From positions 1 through 34,609 of the forward strand of contig JABGSE010000042.1 of NCBI GenBank assembly GCA_018647945.1: a DNA stretch of 34,609 nt. The letters are read 5' to 3'. The position numbers and the translations under genes were made by a program. Below, in pieces: positions 15,716 through 24,502 of the stretch. A model generated the notes under the pieces. That model ran no database searches. It was not told the origin of the DNA and saw only the letters and a list, made by a program, of their open reading frames with translations. Origin of the DNA: Flavobacteriales bacterium (lineage in GTDB: Bacteria > Bacteroidota > Bacteroidia > Flavobacteriales > BACL11). The stretch's first letter is position 1; the number at the start of each line of letters is the position of its first letter.

Positions 15716-16282
15716 TTATTCTTTTACTCTTTCTAAATAGGCTCCTTTTTCAGTGTCTATTTTTATTTTATCTCCTTCATTTATAAATAAAGGAACTTGA
15801 ATTGAGGCTCCGGTTTCTGTAGTTGCTGGTTTAAATGTATTTGTAGCTGTATTTCCTTTTATTCCAGGTTCGGTATGAGAAATTTCCAAAACAATATGAG
15901 ATGGGAGAGAAGCTGATAATGGCATACCCTCATCTGCATGAAAAAGTACATTTACATTTTCTCCATCTTTAAGAAATTGCACATTTTCAATAAAGTTTTT
16001 TCCTAACATTATTTGTTCGTAATCATCTAAATTCATTAAATGACAATCCTCACCTTCAGCATACAAAAATTGATATTTTCTATTTTCAATTCTAATAACC
16101 TCAATTTTCACTCCTGAAGTAAAGGTGTTTTCTAATAATCTTCCGGTATTAAGGTTTCTGATTTTTGTTCTTACAAAAGCCGGGCCTTTTCCTGGTTTTA
16201 CATGTTGGAAAGATTCAATTTTCCATGGATCTCCATTAAATTGAATACATAATCCGTTTCTGAAATCTGCAGTAGTTGCCAT
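15716..16282 (-). CDS. efp: Elongation factor P
   Basis: EF-P rescues ribosomes stalled on polyproline. The 188-residue protein has the three beta-barrel domains. The tip loop of domain I reads HVKPGKGPAF, with Lys32 at the position modified in many EF-P proteins, and GVKIEVIRIE plus DGENVNVLFHADEGMPLSASLP (in parts, EGMPLSASLP) mark domain II. The end KIKIDTEKGAYLERVKE is the domain III signature. Location after lpxA with a 6-base gap is the usual Bacteroidota arrangement. Confidence 0.96.
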   Translation of the reverse strand: MATTADFRNGLCIQFNGDPWKIESFQHVKPGKGPAFVRTKIRNLNTGRLLENTFTSGVKIEVIRIENRKYQFLYAEGEDCHLMNLDDYEQIMLGKNFIENVQFLKDGENVNVLFHADEGMPLSASLPSHIVLEISHTEPGIKGNTATNTFKPATTETGASIQVPLFINEGDKIKIDTEKGAYLERVKE

Positions 16283-16288
16283 ATTTAT

Positions 16289-17071
16289 TTAGTTTTGTTT
16301 ATATCCTTTCATTATTCCTCTTCCAGAATTTTGCACAAAAGAGATTATCTCATCTCTTTCAGCAGAAGTTTTCAGTTCTGTTTCCATTTTAAGAACCGCT
16401 TGGGTATTGTTGTTTCTATTTTGGAACAATATTCTGTAAATATTCTGTATTTCTGTAATTTTTTCTTCTGTAAATCCTCTTCTTCTCAATCCTATAGAAT
16501 TTATCCCAACAAAGGAAAGTGGTTCTCTGGCCGCTTTAATGTATGGTGGCACATCTTTTCTGACAAGGGATCCTCCAGAAACCATAGAATGCTGACCAAT
16601 AGTTACAAACTGATGCACTGCTGATAATCCGCCAATAATTGCAAAATCTCCCACTGTTACGTGTCCACCAAGAGCAACTCCATTTACAATTACACAATTA
16701 TTGCCAATTATACAATCGTGTGCAACATGAGAATATGCCATTAACAAACAATTTTCGCCAATAATTGTTTTACCAGTTACGGATGTCCCCCTGTTTATTG
16801 TTGAACATTCCCTTATTGTTGTATTGTCTCCTATTTCTACCACCGATTTTTCTCCTTCAAATTTTAAATCTTGAGGAATTGCTGAGATTACAGCTCCTGG
16901 GAAAATTCTGCAATTTTCACCTATTCTAGCTCCTTCCATTATTGTAACATTTGAACCTATCCAAGTTCCTTTTCCAATTACAACATCATTTTCAATAGTA
17001 ACAAATGGTTCTATTACAACATTTTTAGCTATATCAGCTCCGGGATGTACGTAGGCAAGTGGTTGATGCAT
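16289..17071 (-). CDS. lpxA: UDP-N-acetylglucosamine acyltransferase
   Basis: LpxA transfers a hydroxyacyl chain from ACP to UDP-GlcNAc, the first step of lipid A synthesis. The 260-residue protein is a left-handed beta helix of hexapeptide repeats starting at HPGADIAKNVVIEPF. It contains the conserved PQDLKFEGEKS and TIRECSTINRGT segments, the catalytic-His region MAYSHVAHDCIIGNN and the C-terminal helical part from about 190, SFVGINSIGLRRRGF. It lies 4 bases after lpxC-fabZ in the lpxD-lpxC/fabZ-lpxA-efp run. Confidence 0.96.
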   Translation of the reverse strand: MHQPLAYVHPGADIAKNVVIEPFVTIENDVVIGKGTWIGSNVTIMEGARIGENCRIFPGAVISAIPQDLKFEGEKSVVEIGDNTTIRECSTINRGTSVTGKTIIGENCLLMAYSHVAHDCIIGNNCVIVNGVALGGHVTVGDFAIIGGLSAVHQFVTIGQHSMVSGGSLVRKDVPPYIKAAREPLSFVGINSIGLRRRGFTEEKITEIQNIYRILFQNRNNNTQAVLKMETELKTSAERDEIISFVQNSGRGIMKGYKQN

Positions 17072-17075
17072 TTAA

Positions 17076-18458
17076 TTATTTTTTTGCAATTTGAGCTAAT
17101 AAATCTCCTTCAACAACTATTTTTTCATTTACAAACCCTTTTCCGTGCATGTGACAAAGTCCTCTACGAATTGGTGAAATTAAACTTAATCGGAAAACAA
17201 TTGTGTCACCAGGAACTACTTTTCGTTTGAATTTAGCGTTGTCAATTTTCATAAAGAAAGTTAAATAATTTTCAGGATCTGGAACAGTATTTAAAATTAA
17301 CACTCCTCCAATTTGAGCCATTGTTTCTAACTGTAAAACTCCTGGCATTACTGGAGCTCCTGGAAAATGACCTTTAAAATAGTCTTCTTCTTCTTTTACA
17401 TGTTTTACCCCCACAATACTGTCATTACCAATTTCTCTTATTTCGTCAATAAATAAAAATGGATCTCTATGTGGTAAAATTTCTTTAATTTTTTCTCTGT
17501 CGTACAATGGTTTTGTACTGAAATCAATTTCTGGTTGAGTTTTATTTATTTTTTCATTCATCATTTGTTGTAATTTTTTTGTAAATTGTATATTGTGTTT
17601 ATGTCCTGGTTTTTTTGCAATTATTTTTCCTTTAATAGATCTTCCTAAAAGAGTTAAATCTCCAACTACATCCAATAGTTTATGTCTGGCAGCTTCATTT
17701 TCATGTCGTAATTCCAAATTATTTAGAATTCCACCCTTTTGAACTTGAATATCTTCCTTTCCAAAAACAGACGCTAAATTACTAAGTTTATCTTTATCTA
17801 TTTCATTTTCTACAATTACAATTGCATTATTTATATCCCCACCTTTTATTAAGTTATTCTCTAGTAATTGTTCCAATTCATGAAGAAAACAAAAAGTTCT
17901 GGAAGATGATATTTCATTTTTGAAGTCAGAAATAGTGTTTAATTTTGCTTGTTGTATTCCTAAAATTTTGGAATTATAATCAATTTCTACTTCAACAGAA
18001 AAGTCAGATTTGGGAAGCGCTATATATTCCGTTCCACTTTGCTCGTCTGTATATTCAATTCTCTTACTTATTTCAAAAAATCTTTTTTCAGATGATTGTT
18101 CTTTTGTGCCTATTTCAGATATTTTTTTAATAAATTCTCTACTACTTCCATCCATTATTGGAACTTCAATATTATCAATTTCAATTATAATATTGTCAAT
18201 TTCTGTACCGCTAATTGCCGCTAAAATGTGTTCAACAGTATTTATCTCTACACCATCCTTTCCCAAATTAGTGCTTCTGTCTGTCGATATTACATTTCTG
18301 ACATCAGCTTTAATTTCAGGGGAGTTCTCCAGATCATTTCTTCTGAAAATAATTCCAGTATTTTCCTCTGCAGGAATTAAGGTTATATTGGAAAAAACTC
18401 CAGTATGAATTCCAACTCCAGAAAAATAAATTTTATTGTTTAGTGTCTTTTGTTTCAT
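17076..18458 (-). CDS. lpxC-fabZ: Bifunctional LpxC deacetylase / FabZ dehydratase
   Basis: This 460-residue fusion joins two envelope-lipid enzymes, a Bacteroidota hallmark. Residues 1 to about 310 are LpxC, the zinc deacetylase and committed step of lipid A synthesis: FSGVGIHTG, TVEHILAA with zinc ligand His77, ARHKLLDVVGDL (further zinc ligands) and KPGHKHN (catalytic His). Residues from about 326 are FabZ, the 3-hydroxyacyl-ACP dehydratase: LPHRDPFLFID, GHFPGAPVMPG with catalytic His364, and QLETMAQIGG with Glu378. Its ATG shares one base with the lpxD stop (TAATG). Confidence 0.97.
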   Translation of the reverse strand: MKQKTLNNKIYFSGVGIHTGVFSNITLIPAEENTGIIFRRNDLENSPEIKADVRNVISTDRSTNLGKDGVEINTVEHILAAISGTEIDNIIIEIDNIEVPIMDGSSREFIKKISEIGTKEQSSEKRFFEISKRIEYTDEQSGTEYIALPKSDFSVEVEIDYNSKILGIQQAKLNTISDFKNEISSSRTFCFLHELEQLLENNLIKGGDINNAIVIVENEIDKDKLSNLASVFGKEDIQVQKGGILNNLELRHENEAARHKLLDVVGDLTLLGRSIKGKIIAKKPGHKHNIQFTKKLQQMMNEKINKTQPEIDFSTKPLYDREKIKEILPHRDPFLFIDEIREIGNDSIVGVKHVKEEEDYFKGHFPGAPVMPGVLQLETMAQIGGVLILNTVPDPENYLTFFMKIDNAKFKRKVVPGDTIVFRLSLISPIRRGLCHMHGKGFVNEKIVVEGDLLAQIAKK

Positions 18459-19486
18459 TATTGATTTTGGAATTCTTTTTTAATTATCTCCATTGATTTA
18501 ACAATTTCTGGCAGTTTTTTAAATAAGATATATGACCTCTGAAAGTCTTTTATATTGAAGGCCATACTTCCTTGTACAACCTTTCCTTTTTCTGATATAC
18601 TAGAAGCAATACCGCTATTTCCAGCTACCTTTACATTGTCTGCAATTGTTAAATGTCCTGCAATTGCACATTGTCCACCAATCATACAATTTTTCCCAAT
18701 TTTAGTACTTCCAGCAACTGCAGTAAGAGCAGCAATTACAGTGTTTTCATCTATTTCAACATTGTGAGCAATCTGAATTTGATTATCCATTTTGACTCCT
18801 TTACCAATTTTTGTAGTTCCTAAAGTTGCTCTGTCAATTGTTGTGTTTGCTCCAATTTCTACATTATCTAAAATTTCTACATTTCCAATTTGAGAAATTT
18901 TTTGGTATTTATTTTCCGTATCTGGAGCAAAACCAAATCCATCCGAACCGATTACAACTCCGGAATGTAAAATATTATTTTCTCCAATTTTACACGAATT
19001 ATAAATTTTTACTCCACTAAAAAGAATTGAATTATTTTTTATTTTTACATTATCACCAATAAAACAATGTGGAAAAATCTGAACATTTTCTCCAATTTCT
19101 ACATTGTTCCCAATAAAAACAAAAGGAGCGATATATGAACTTTCTGAAATTATGCTATCATCTGAAATATGAGCTTTTTTATCAATTCCCTTTTTATTGA
19201 AGTTTATTTTACTATAGATTTCTATCAACTGAGAAAAAGCAGAATAAGCATCTTCTACATGAATTAAGGTAGTAGAAATTTCTTTTGTAGGTTTGAAATC
19301 TTTATTTACAATCACAGCTGAGGCTTCAGTTGTGTATAGAAATGAATTGTATTTCGGATTGGAAAGAAAACATAAATCTCCTTTTTTCCCTTCCTCAATT
19401 TTAGATATAGAATTTACTATAATTGATGAATCACCAATAACATTTCCTTGTAGAATATTCGCTATTTCCAGAGCGGTATATTTCAT
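18458..19486 (-). CDS. lpxD: UDP-3-O-(3-hydroxyacyl)glucosamine N-acyltransferase
   Basis: LpxD adds the second hydroxyacyl chain in lipid A synthesis. The 342-residue protein has the N-terminal uridine-binding domain (1 to about 100, with [14 protein letters not shown]), then a left-handed beta helix of hexapeptide repeats with [29 protein letters not shown] (catalytic His region) and [14 protein letters not shown]. The C-terminal helix ends at residue 342. The ATG at 19486 lies only 4 bases after a -7 promoter box, suggesting transcription starts at or near the start codon. It opens the lpx operon. Confidence 0.96.
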   Translation of the reverse strand: MKYTALEIANILQGNVIGDSSIIVNSISKIEEGKKGDLCFLSNPKYNSFLYTTEASAVIVNKDFKPTKEISTTLIHVEDAYSAFSQLIEIYSKINFNKKGIDKKAHISDDSIISESSYIAPFVFIGNNVEIGENVQIFPHCFIGDNVKIKNNSILFSGVKIYNSCKIGENNILHSGVVIGSDGFGFAPDTENKYQKISQIGNVEILDNVEIGANTTIDRATLGTTKIGKGVKMDNQIQIAHNVEIDENTVIAALTAVAGSTKIGKNCMIGGQCAIAGHLTIADNVKVAGNSGIASSISEKGKVVQGSMAFNIKDFQRSYILFKKLPEIVKSMEIIKKEFQNQ

Positions 19487-19490
19487 TTTG

Positions 19491-19498
19491 CAAACTTA
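19491..19498 (-). promoter_or_regulatory. -7 promoter box directly before lpxD
   Basis: Minus-strand bases TAAGTTTG match TAnnTTTG, and the next four bases (CAAA) are followed at once by the lpxD ATG. With the usual distance from this element to the transcript start, the mRNA would begin at or within a base or two of the ATG. Confidence 0.55.
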
Positions 19499-19509
19499 CT
19501 AATTCTTTT

Positions 19510-20745
19510 CTAGTAAACAAACTTTGGATAACAAAGGAAATATTTATTTACAGTTTTAGACAAAGCGTCAATATTAAATTGGTCAGAAGCTTCAGTTAAA
19601 TCTTGTATTAAACCATCTTTCATAAGGATATTTATTTTTGCCTTTCCTATTTGGTAGGTGTTATTACTTACTTTATGAGAAAAGACAAAGAATTTTACTT
19701 CATCTTCTGAAATATTCAGATGTTTCATTGCTTTCTCTCTCTCGTTTTTTATCTCATCATTTGTAAATGGGGTGTTCTGAATTTTTATTTTGAGAGGTTT
19801 CCTGTCTAGAATTCTCCCAGAAAGATTAGAAAGAATAAAGTCTTTTTCCTTTCTCCATTCTTTTAAACAAGCGTAAATATCATGGTCATCTAATTGGGAG
19901 AAATTTTCCAAAACAGATTTATCATTTTTAAATTCCGATAAAATAAATTTTTTGTTTAAAAATATTTTTAATGATTTAGTTGAGAAAATATTTTCTCCAT
20001 TAATCATTAGTTCTTTAGCTCGTTTCAATATATTAATCAACATGTTTTCGGATGATAAAACTGTTTTGTGTAAATATACTTGCCAATACATCAATCTTCT
20101 GGCAATTAAGAATTTTTCAATGGAATAGATTCCTTTTTCTTCTACTACTAATTCGTCATTTACTACATCCAACATATTTATGATTCTTTCCGTTCCAATA
20201 TTTCCTTCAGTTACTCCTGTAAAAAAACTATCTCTTTTCAAATAATCCAATCTATCCATGTCCAATTGAGAAGATACTAATTGATGAAGAAATTTTTTCG
20301 GGTAATTGTCGTTAAAAATTTGAATTGCCAAAGTTAGTTTTCCATCAAACTGATTGTTTAATTCCTCCATGAAAATAGAGGATAAGTCCTCATGACTAAT
20401 ATTTTCTACAATACTTTTTTCCAAAGTATGAGAAAAAGGACCATGTCCAATATCATGCAATAAAATAGCAATGTTTAAAGCTTCTTCTTCTTTTTCAGTT
20501 ATTTCGTGCTCTTTATTTCTGATTTGAGAGATAGATTTATTCATCAAATACATACATCCTATTGCATGTTGAAATCGGGTGTGGTAGGCTCCTGGATAGA
20601 CCAAGTAAGAGAGTCCAAGTTGAGAAATTCTCCTTAATCTTTGGAAATAAGGGTGTTCAATTAAATCGTAAATTATTCCGTGTTTCAGAGTAATAAAACC
20701 GTATATTGGGTCGTTTAGAATTTTATTCCGTTTTGTTTTATTCAT
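19510..20745 (-). CDS. HD-domain phosphohydrolase (dGTPase/SAMHD1-like)
   Basis: This 411-residue protein has the HD metal-dependent phosphohydrolase fold. The start is DPIYGFITLKHGIIYDLI, then YFQRLRRISQLG, the HTRFQHAIGCMYL segment with metal His60, the HD pair His97-Asp98 in LLHDIGHGPFSHTLE, and SQLDMDRLDYLKRDSFFTG with the final metal Asp. This layout is that of SAMHD1- and dGTPase-like proteins; the true substrate (dNTP or other nucleotide) is unknown. It is directly upstream of lpxD (23-base gap with a promoter) and divergent from porX, an arrangement familiar from Flavobacteria. Confidence 0.88.
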   Translation of the reverse strand: MNKTKRNKILNDPIYGFITLKHGIIYDLIEHPYFQRLRRISQLGLSYLVYPGAYHTRFQHAIGCMYLMNKSISQIRNKEHEITEKEEEALNIAILLHDIGHGPFSHTLEKSIVENISHEDLSSIFMEELNNQFDGKLTLAIQIFNDNYPKKFLHQLVSSQLDMDRLDYLKRDSFFTGVTEGNIGTERIINMLDVVNDELVVEEKGIYSIEKFLIARRLMYWQVYLHKTVLSSENMLINILKRAKELMINGENIFSTKSLKIFLNKKFILSEFKNDKSVLENFSQLDDHDIYACLKEWRKEKDFILSNLSGRILDRKPLKIKIQNTPFTNDEIKNEREKAMKHLNISEDEVKFFVFSHKVSNNTYQIGKAKINILMKDGLIQDLTEASDQFNIDALSKTVNKYFLCYPKFVY

Positions 20746-20752
20746 TATAGGG

Positions 20753-20760
20753 CAAATAAC
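20753..20760 (-). promoter_or_regulatory. Weak -7-like box before the HD hydrolase gene
   Basis: Minus-strand bases GTTATTTG keep the TTTG half, followed by CCC as at hutI, but miss both bases of the TA half. It ends 7 bases before the ATG at 20745. Listed because of the similarity in position to the lpxD, hutI, aroC and trmD boxes. Confidence 0.3.
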
Positions 20761-20772
20761 GGATTATTTTTT

Positions 20773-20780
20773 GATTTTTG
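20773..20780 (+). promoter_or_regulatory. Weak -7-like box before porX
   Basis: GATTTTTG differs from TAnnTTTG only at the first base and lies 21 bases before the porX ATG. No -33 element is visible. Confidence 0.35.
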
Positions 20781-20801
20781 TAAAACTAAATAAATAAAAA
20801 G

Positions 20802-22349
20802 ATGATATCGATACTTTGGATAGATGATGAAATAGAATTATTGAAGCCACATATTATTTATCTGGAAGGAAAAGGATATAATGTGACCCCGGTAAATAGC
20901 GGAAATGAAGCTTTGGAAATATTAGAAAATCAAAAATATACACTCATTTTTTTGGATGAAAACATGCCTGGACTTTCAGGATTGGACACATTGACAAAAA
21001 TAAAAGAGAGTAATCCGACAATTCCGGTAATAATGATTACTAAAAATGAGGAGGAAAGTATAATGGAAGAAGCGATTGGTTCAAAGATTTCTGACTATTT
21101 GATTAAACCTGTTAATCCGAATCAGATTTTACTTTCTATAAAAAAGAATATTGATACAAACCGATTGGTTGAGGAACAAACGACTCGTAACTATCAAATG
21201 GATTTTAGAAATATTAGTATGTCCTTAGCTTCTTCACTAGATAGAATTGAGTGGAAGGATATTTATAAGAAGTTAATTTATTGGGAATTGGAACTTGAGA
21301 AATCGGAAGATGAAAGTATTGAAGATATTTTATCCATGCAAAAAACAGAGGCAAATTCTCAGTTTTTCAAATTTATAAAAAAGAATTATAAAGATTGGGT
21401 AAATGGTGATGATGCACCTTTACTTTCTCATAATTTAATTCGAAAAAAGGTAGTTCCGTTAATGGAGGATAATAAGCCAACTTATTTAATTGTAATTGAT
21501 AATTTACGCTACGACCAGTGGAAAATAATTGAGCCTACTATATTGAAGGACTTCACACTATTGAAAGATGAAATGTATTACAGTATTTTACCAACTGCAA
21601 CTCAATATGCCAGAAATGCAATTTTTGCAGGATTAATGCCATCAGAAATACAAAAAAGATTTCCTAATAAATGGAAAAATGATGAAGATGAAGGAGGAAA
21701 AAATATGTTTGAAGAAGATTTTTTTGTGGATCAATTACAAAGATTAGGAAAAGGAAGTTGCAAACATTCGTACACCAAAATAACAAATATTGAATTTGGA
21801 AGAAAAGTAATTTTTCGTATTCCAAATATGAAGGCAAACGATATTAATGTGATTGTTTATAATTTTGTAGATATGTTGTCTCATGCCAGAACAGATATGA
21901 AGGTAATAAAAGAATTAGCAGATGACGATTCTGCTTATCGTTCTTTAACGGCTTCTTGGTTTGAGCATTCTCCACTGAGAGATATAATGAAGCAAATTGC
22001 AAAACAAAAAGCGAATGTTGTTATTACAACCGATCATGGTACAATTAATGTGAACAAACCTTCCAAAGTAATTGGAGATAGAAATGTAAACGCTAATTTA
22101 AGGTACAAACAAGGTAGAAACCTTAACTATCAGGGGAATGATGTGTTGGCAGTTAATAATCCGGATGATTACTTTTTACCAAAACAGAATGTTAGTTCCA
22201 GATATATTTTTGCCAAAGAAGATTTGTATTTTGTGTACCAAAACAACTTTAATCAGTTTGTTAATTTTTACAAGAATACTTATCAGCATGGAGGTATTTC
22301 TTTAGAGGAAATGTTGATTCCTGTAGTGACTTTAAAAACAAACAAATAA
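20802..22349 (+). CDS. porX: T9SS regulator PorX (response regulator with PglZ domain)
   Basis: PorX is the response regulator of the PorX-PorY system that controls T9SS genes. The 515-residue protein starts with a receiver domain (1 to about 120) with acidic residues Asp8 and Asp9, phospho-acceptor Asp52 in FLDENMPG, Thr80 and Lys102. After a linker, the alkaline-phosphatase-like PglZ domain carries VIDNLRYDQW (about 231-240), LPTATQYARNA (nucleophile region), YNFVDMLSHARTD and ITTDHGTINVNKP, consistent with metal-dependent phosphodiesterase chemistry on nucleotides reported for PorX. PorY is not nearby. It is divergent from the HD gene and heads porX-tsaE-ald, a synteny I know from Flavobacteria. 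Confidence 0.94.
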   Translation: MISILWIDDEIELLKPHIIYLEGKGYNVTPVNSGNEALEILENQKYTLIFLDENMPGLSGLDTLTKIKESNPTIPVIMITKNEEESIMEEAIGSKISDYLIKPVNPNQILLSIKKNIDTNRLVEEQTTRNYQMDFRNISMSLASSLDRIEWKDIYKKLIYWELELEKSEDESIEDILSMQKTEANSQFFKFIKKNYKDWVNGDDAPLLSHNLIRKKVVPLMEDNKPTYLIVIDNLRYDQWKIIEPTILKDFTLLKDEMYYSILPTATQYARNAIFAGLMPSEIQKRFPNKWKNDEDEGGKNMFEEDFFVDQLQRLGKGSCKHSYTKITNIEFGRKVIFRIPNMKANDINVIVYNFVDMLSHARTDMKVIKELADDDSAYRSLTASWFEHSPLRDIMKQIAKQKANVVITTDHGTINVNKPSKVIGDRNVNANLRYKQGRNLNYQGNDVLAVNNPDDYFLPKQNVSSRYIFAKEDLYFVYQNNFNQFVNFYKNTYQHGGISLEEMLIPVVTLKTNK

Positions 22350-22352
22350 TTT

Positions 22353-22766
22353 ATGAAAATTATTGTAAATTGCATTTCAGAATTGAGTGAGGCGGCAAAA
22401 GTTGTTTTATCTGAAATTAAAAGCAATAAAATAATTTGTTTTTATGGAGATATGGGAGTAGGAAAAACTACTTTTATAAAGGAAATTTGTAGAGTATTAG
22501 ATGTTAAAGACAATGTAAATAGTCCTACTTTTTCTATTGTTAACGAATATTTAACTAGTAAAAAGCAAATAATTTATCATTTCGATTTTTACAGAATTAA
22601 AGATAAAAATGAGGCTTTTGATTTGGGTTATGAAGAATATTTATATAGTAATAATTTATGTTTGATTGAGTGGCCAGAAAAAGTAGAAGAATTATTGCCA
22701 GATAATATTGTTAAAATATTAATGACAAAGGATAATGAAAATAGAATAATTGAAACTTTAGACTAA
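22353..22766 (+). CDS. tsaE: tRNA threonylcarbamoyladenosine biosynthesis ATPase TsaE
   Basis: TsaE is the ATPase that supports TsaB-TsaD in making the t6A37 modification of ANN-decoding tRNAs. The 137-residue protein has the Walker A loop GDMGVGKT (32-39), then NSPTFSIVNEY, YHFDFYRI, DLGYEEYL and CLIEWPEKVEELLP, all characteristic of the family. It starts 3 bases after porX and its stop shares one base with the next start (TAATG), so the three genes look co-transcribed. Confidence 0.96.
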   Translation: MKIIVNCISELSEAAKVVLSEIKSNKIICFYGDMGVGKTTFIKEICRVLDVKDNVNSPTFSIVNEYLTSKKQIIYHFDFYRIKDKNEAFDLGYEEYLYSNNLCLIEWPEKVEELLPDNIVKILMTKDNENRIIETLD

Positions 22767-23971
22767 TGAAAAAAGGAAATGTATATGGTAGTTTCGGAAT
22801 TCTTCCGAAAGAAGAAATGCTAGAAGTGAAACAAAATTTTCAGAGATTAAATATTGGGATTCCCAAGGAAAGTTCTTTTCAGGAAAATAGAATTGCAATT
22901 ACACCATCTGCTGTATCACTTTTAACACATAATGGACATAAAATTATTATTGAATCAGAGGCTGGAAATCAAGCTAATTTTTCTGATGAAGAATATTCTA
23001 AGTCAGGAGCGAAAATTGTTTTCTCAAAAGAAGAGGTTTATCAATCTGATATTATTGTAAAGATTGAACCTCCGACAAAATCAGAGCTTAAACTTCTTAA
23101 AAAAGGACAACAATTAATTTCTGCAATTCAACTAAAAACAAGAGATAAAGAATATTTTGACACACTCCTTAAAAAGAATATTACTTCATTAGCAATTGAG
23201 AAGATAAAAGATAAAGAAGGGAAACTTTCTTTGTTAAGATGTATGGGAGAAATTGCAGGGACTACTTCTCTTTTAATTGCTTCTGAATATTTGAGTAATG
23301 TAAATGAAGGGAAAGGACTTTTACTTGGAAGTATAACGGGAGTTTCTCCAACTGATATTGTAATAATTGGAGCAGGAACAGTAGGAGAATTTGCAGCAAG
23401 AACAGCAATTGGACTGGGTGCAAATGTTCGTGTTTTTGACAATTCATTATCGCGTTTAAGACGATTACAACAATCCTTAAATCAAAGAATAAGTACTTCT
23501 ACAATTCAACCAAAGAGTCTAAGAAAAGCATTGATGAGAGCAGATGTTGCAATTGGAGCTCTCAGAACAGGTGAAGGTAGAACTCCTTGTGTAGTTAGTG
23601 ATGAAATGGTAGAAGGAATGAAAGAGGGTTCAGTTATTATTGATGTTAGTATAGACCATGGTGGATGTTTCGAAACTTCTGAAGTAACTTCACATAAATC
23701 GCCTACATTTATAAAACATGATGTTATTCATTATTGTGTTCCGAATATTCCTTCCAGAGTTGCTCGTACTTCCTCCATTGCTATTTGTAATATTATTTCA
23801 CCTATTTTGTTGCAAATTGGAGAAGAAGGAGGTTTGGATAATTTGATAAAACAAGATAGAGGTGTTAGGAGTGGAGTATATACTTTTAAAAGTATGATGA
23901 CAAATAAGACTTTAAGTAATCTGTTTCATTTTCCGTATAAAGATTTAGATTTAATAATTACAGCTATATAA
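22766..23971 (+). CDS. Alanine dehydrogenase-like protein
   Basis: This 401-residue protein belongs to the alanine dehydrogenase/PNT N-terminal and NAD-binding family, which interconverts alanine with pyruvate and ammonia. Seen are a 30-residue N-terminal extension, then IGIPKESSFQENRIAITP (substrate Arg), SDIIVKIEPP (substrate Lys), MGEIAGTTS, the Rossmann loop IIGAGTVGEFAARTAIGLGA (in parts, GAGTVGEFA) and VSIDHGGCFET (conserved Asp). By eye, the YLHLA segment that holds the catalytic His in classical Ald aligns with SAIQLK, giving Gln. The C-terminus also differs from classical Ald. Bacteroidota proteins of this kind are labelled Ald, but activity should be treated as open. Confidence 0.85.
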   Translation: MKKGNVYGSFGILPKEEMLEVKQNFQRLNIGIPKESSFQENRIAITPSAVSLLTHNGHKIIIESEAGNQANFSDEEYSKSGAKIVFSKEEVYQSDIIVKIEPPTKSELKLLKKGQQLISAIQLKTRDKEYFDTLLKKNITSLAIEKIKDKEGKLSLLRCMGEIAGTTSLLIASEYLSNVNEGKGLLLGSITGVSPTDIVIIGAGTVGEFAARTAIGLGANVRVFDNSLSRLRRLQQSLNQRISTSTIQPKSLRKALMRADVAIGALRTGEGRTPCVVSDEMVEGMKEGSVIIDVSIDHGGCFETSEVTSHKSPTFIKHDVIHYCVPNIPSRVARTSSIAICNIISPILLQIGEEGGLDNLIKQDRGVRSGVYTFKSMMTNKTLSNLFHFPYKDLDLIITAI

Positions 23972-23973
23972 AT

Positions 23974-24495
23974 ATGTTAAGACGATTTAAGTTTTTTGGA
24001 GTGGGAGCTCTTATTAGTATTATTTTTCTTTCTATGGGACCAGAGAATAGAATGAAAAAAGTTTTTTACGATTATATAGATTATTTTAATCCAGAAAAGA
24101 GAGTTGTTTCTCAACTTTCCTCTGCAGATTCTACAGTTTATTTTAATGAGATAGGAGAATCATCTTTAAATAAATTTTATGAAGGAGCTTGGGTAAATCA
24201 TGAGTTAACTAACAAGGATTCTTATCCTCAGTTTTTTGTGATTGAAAACATTGTAGAAAATAAAAATGTAAGAGTTAGTATTAATTTTTATGATAGGGAA
24301 AAGAGGAAAGATTCTATTGGAGAACTGAAAATATTTACAAAATCTGAAATTGTATTAGTAGAAGAAGGGATTGAAATATCTTCTCGTTCTTACAAAAGTT
24401 ATTTTTTATTAATTACAATGTTTTTAGTAATTATGATTCCAGTTAGTTTATTGGTCAGAAAATTAATACGAAAAAGAAGATTAAAAGATGAGTAA
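23974..24495 (+). CDS. Membrane protein with N- and C-terminal helices, unknown function
   Basis: This 173-residue protein starts 2 bases after the alanine dehydrogenase-like gene. A first hydrophobic segment (about 6-22, FFGVGALISIIFLSMG) and a last one (about 141-163, SYFLLITMFLVIMIPVSLLV) enclose a soluble domain of about 115 residues rich in charged and aromatic residues. A basic tail, RKLIRKRRLKDE, follows. The N-terminal helix plus GPENRMKK is somewhat like the small membrane protein often found after ald in Flavobacteria, but I do not recognise a named domain. It is followed by a clear terminator, so it ends the porX operon. Confidence 0.75.
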   Translation: MLRRFKFFGVGALISIIFLSMGPENRMKKVFYDYIDYFNPEKRVVSQLSSADSTVYFNEIGESSLNKFYEGAWVNHELTNKDSYPQFFVIENIVENKNVRVSINFYDREKRKDSIGELKIFTKSEIVLVEEGIEISSRSYKSYFLLITMFLVIMIPVSLLVRKLIRKRRLKDE

Positions 24496-24502
24496 AATTA
24501 AG

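Noticed and set aside
18010-18408. Plus-strand open frame of 132 codons opposite lpxC-fabZ
   Set aside because: It is antisense to conserved LpxC sequence and its hydrophobic composition is what reverse reading of AT-rich genes gives.
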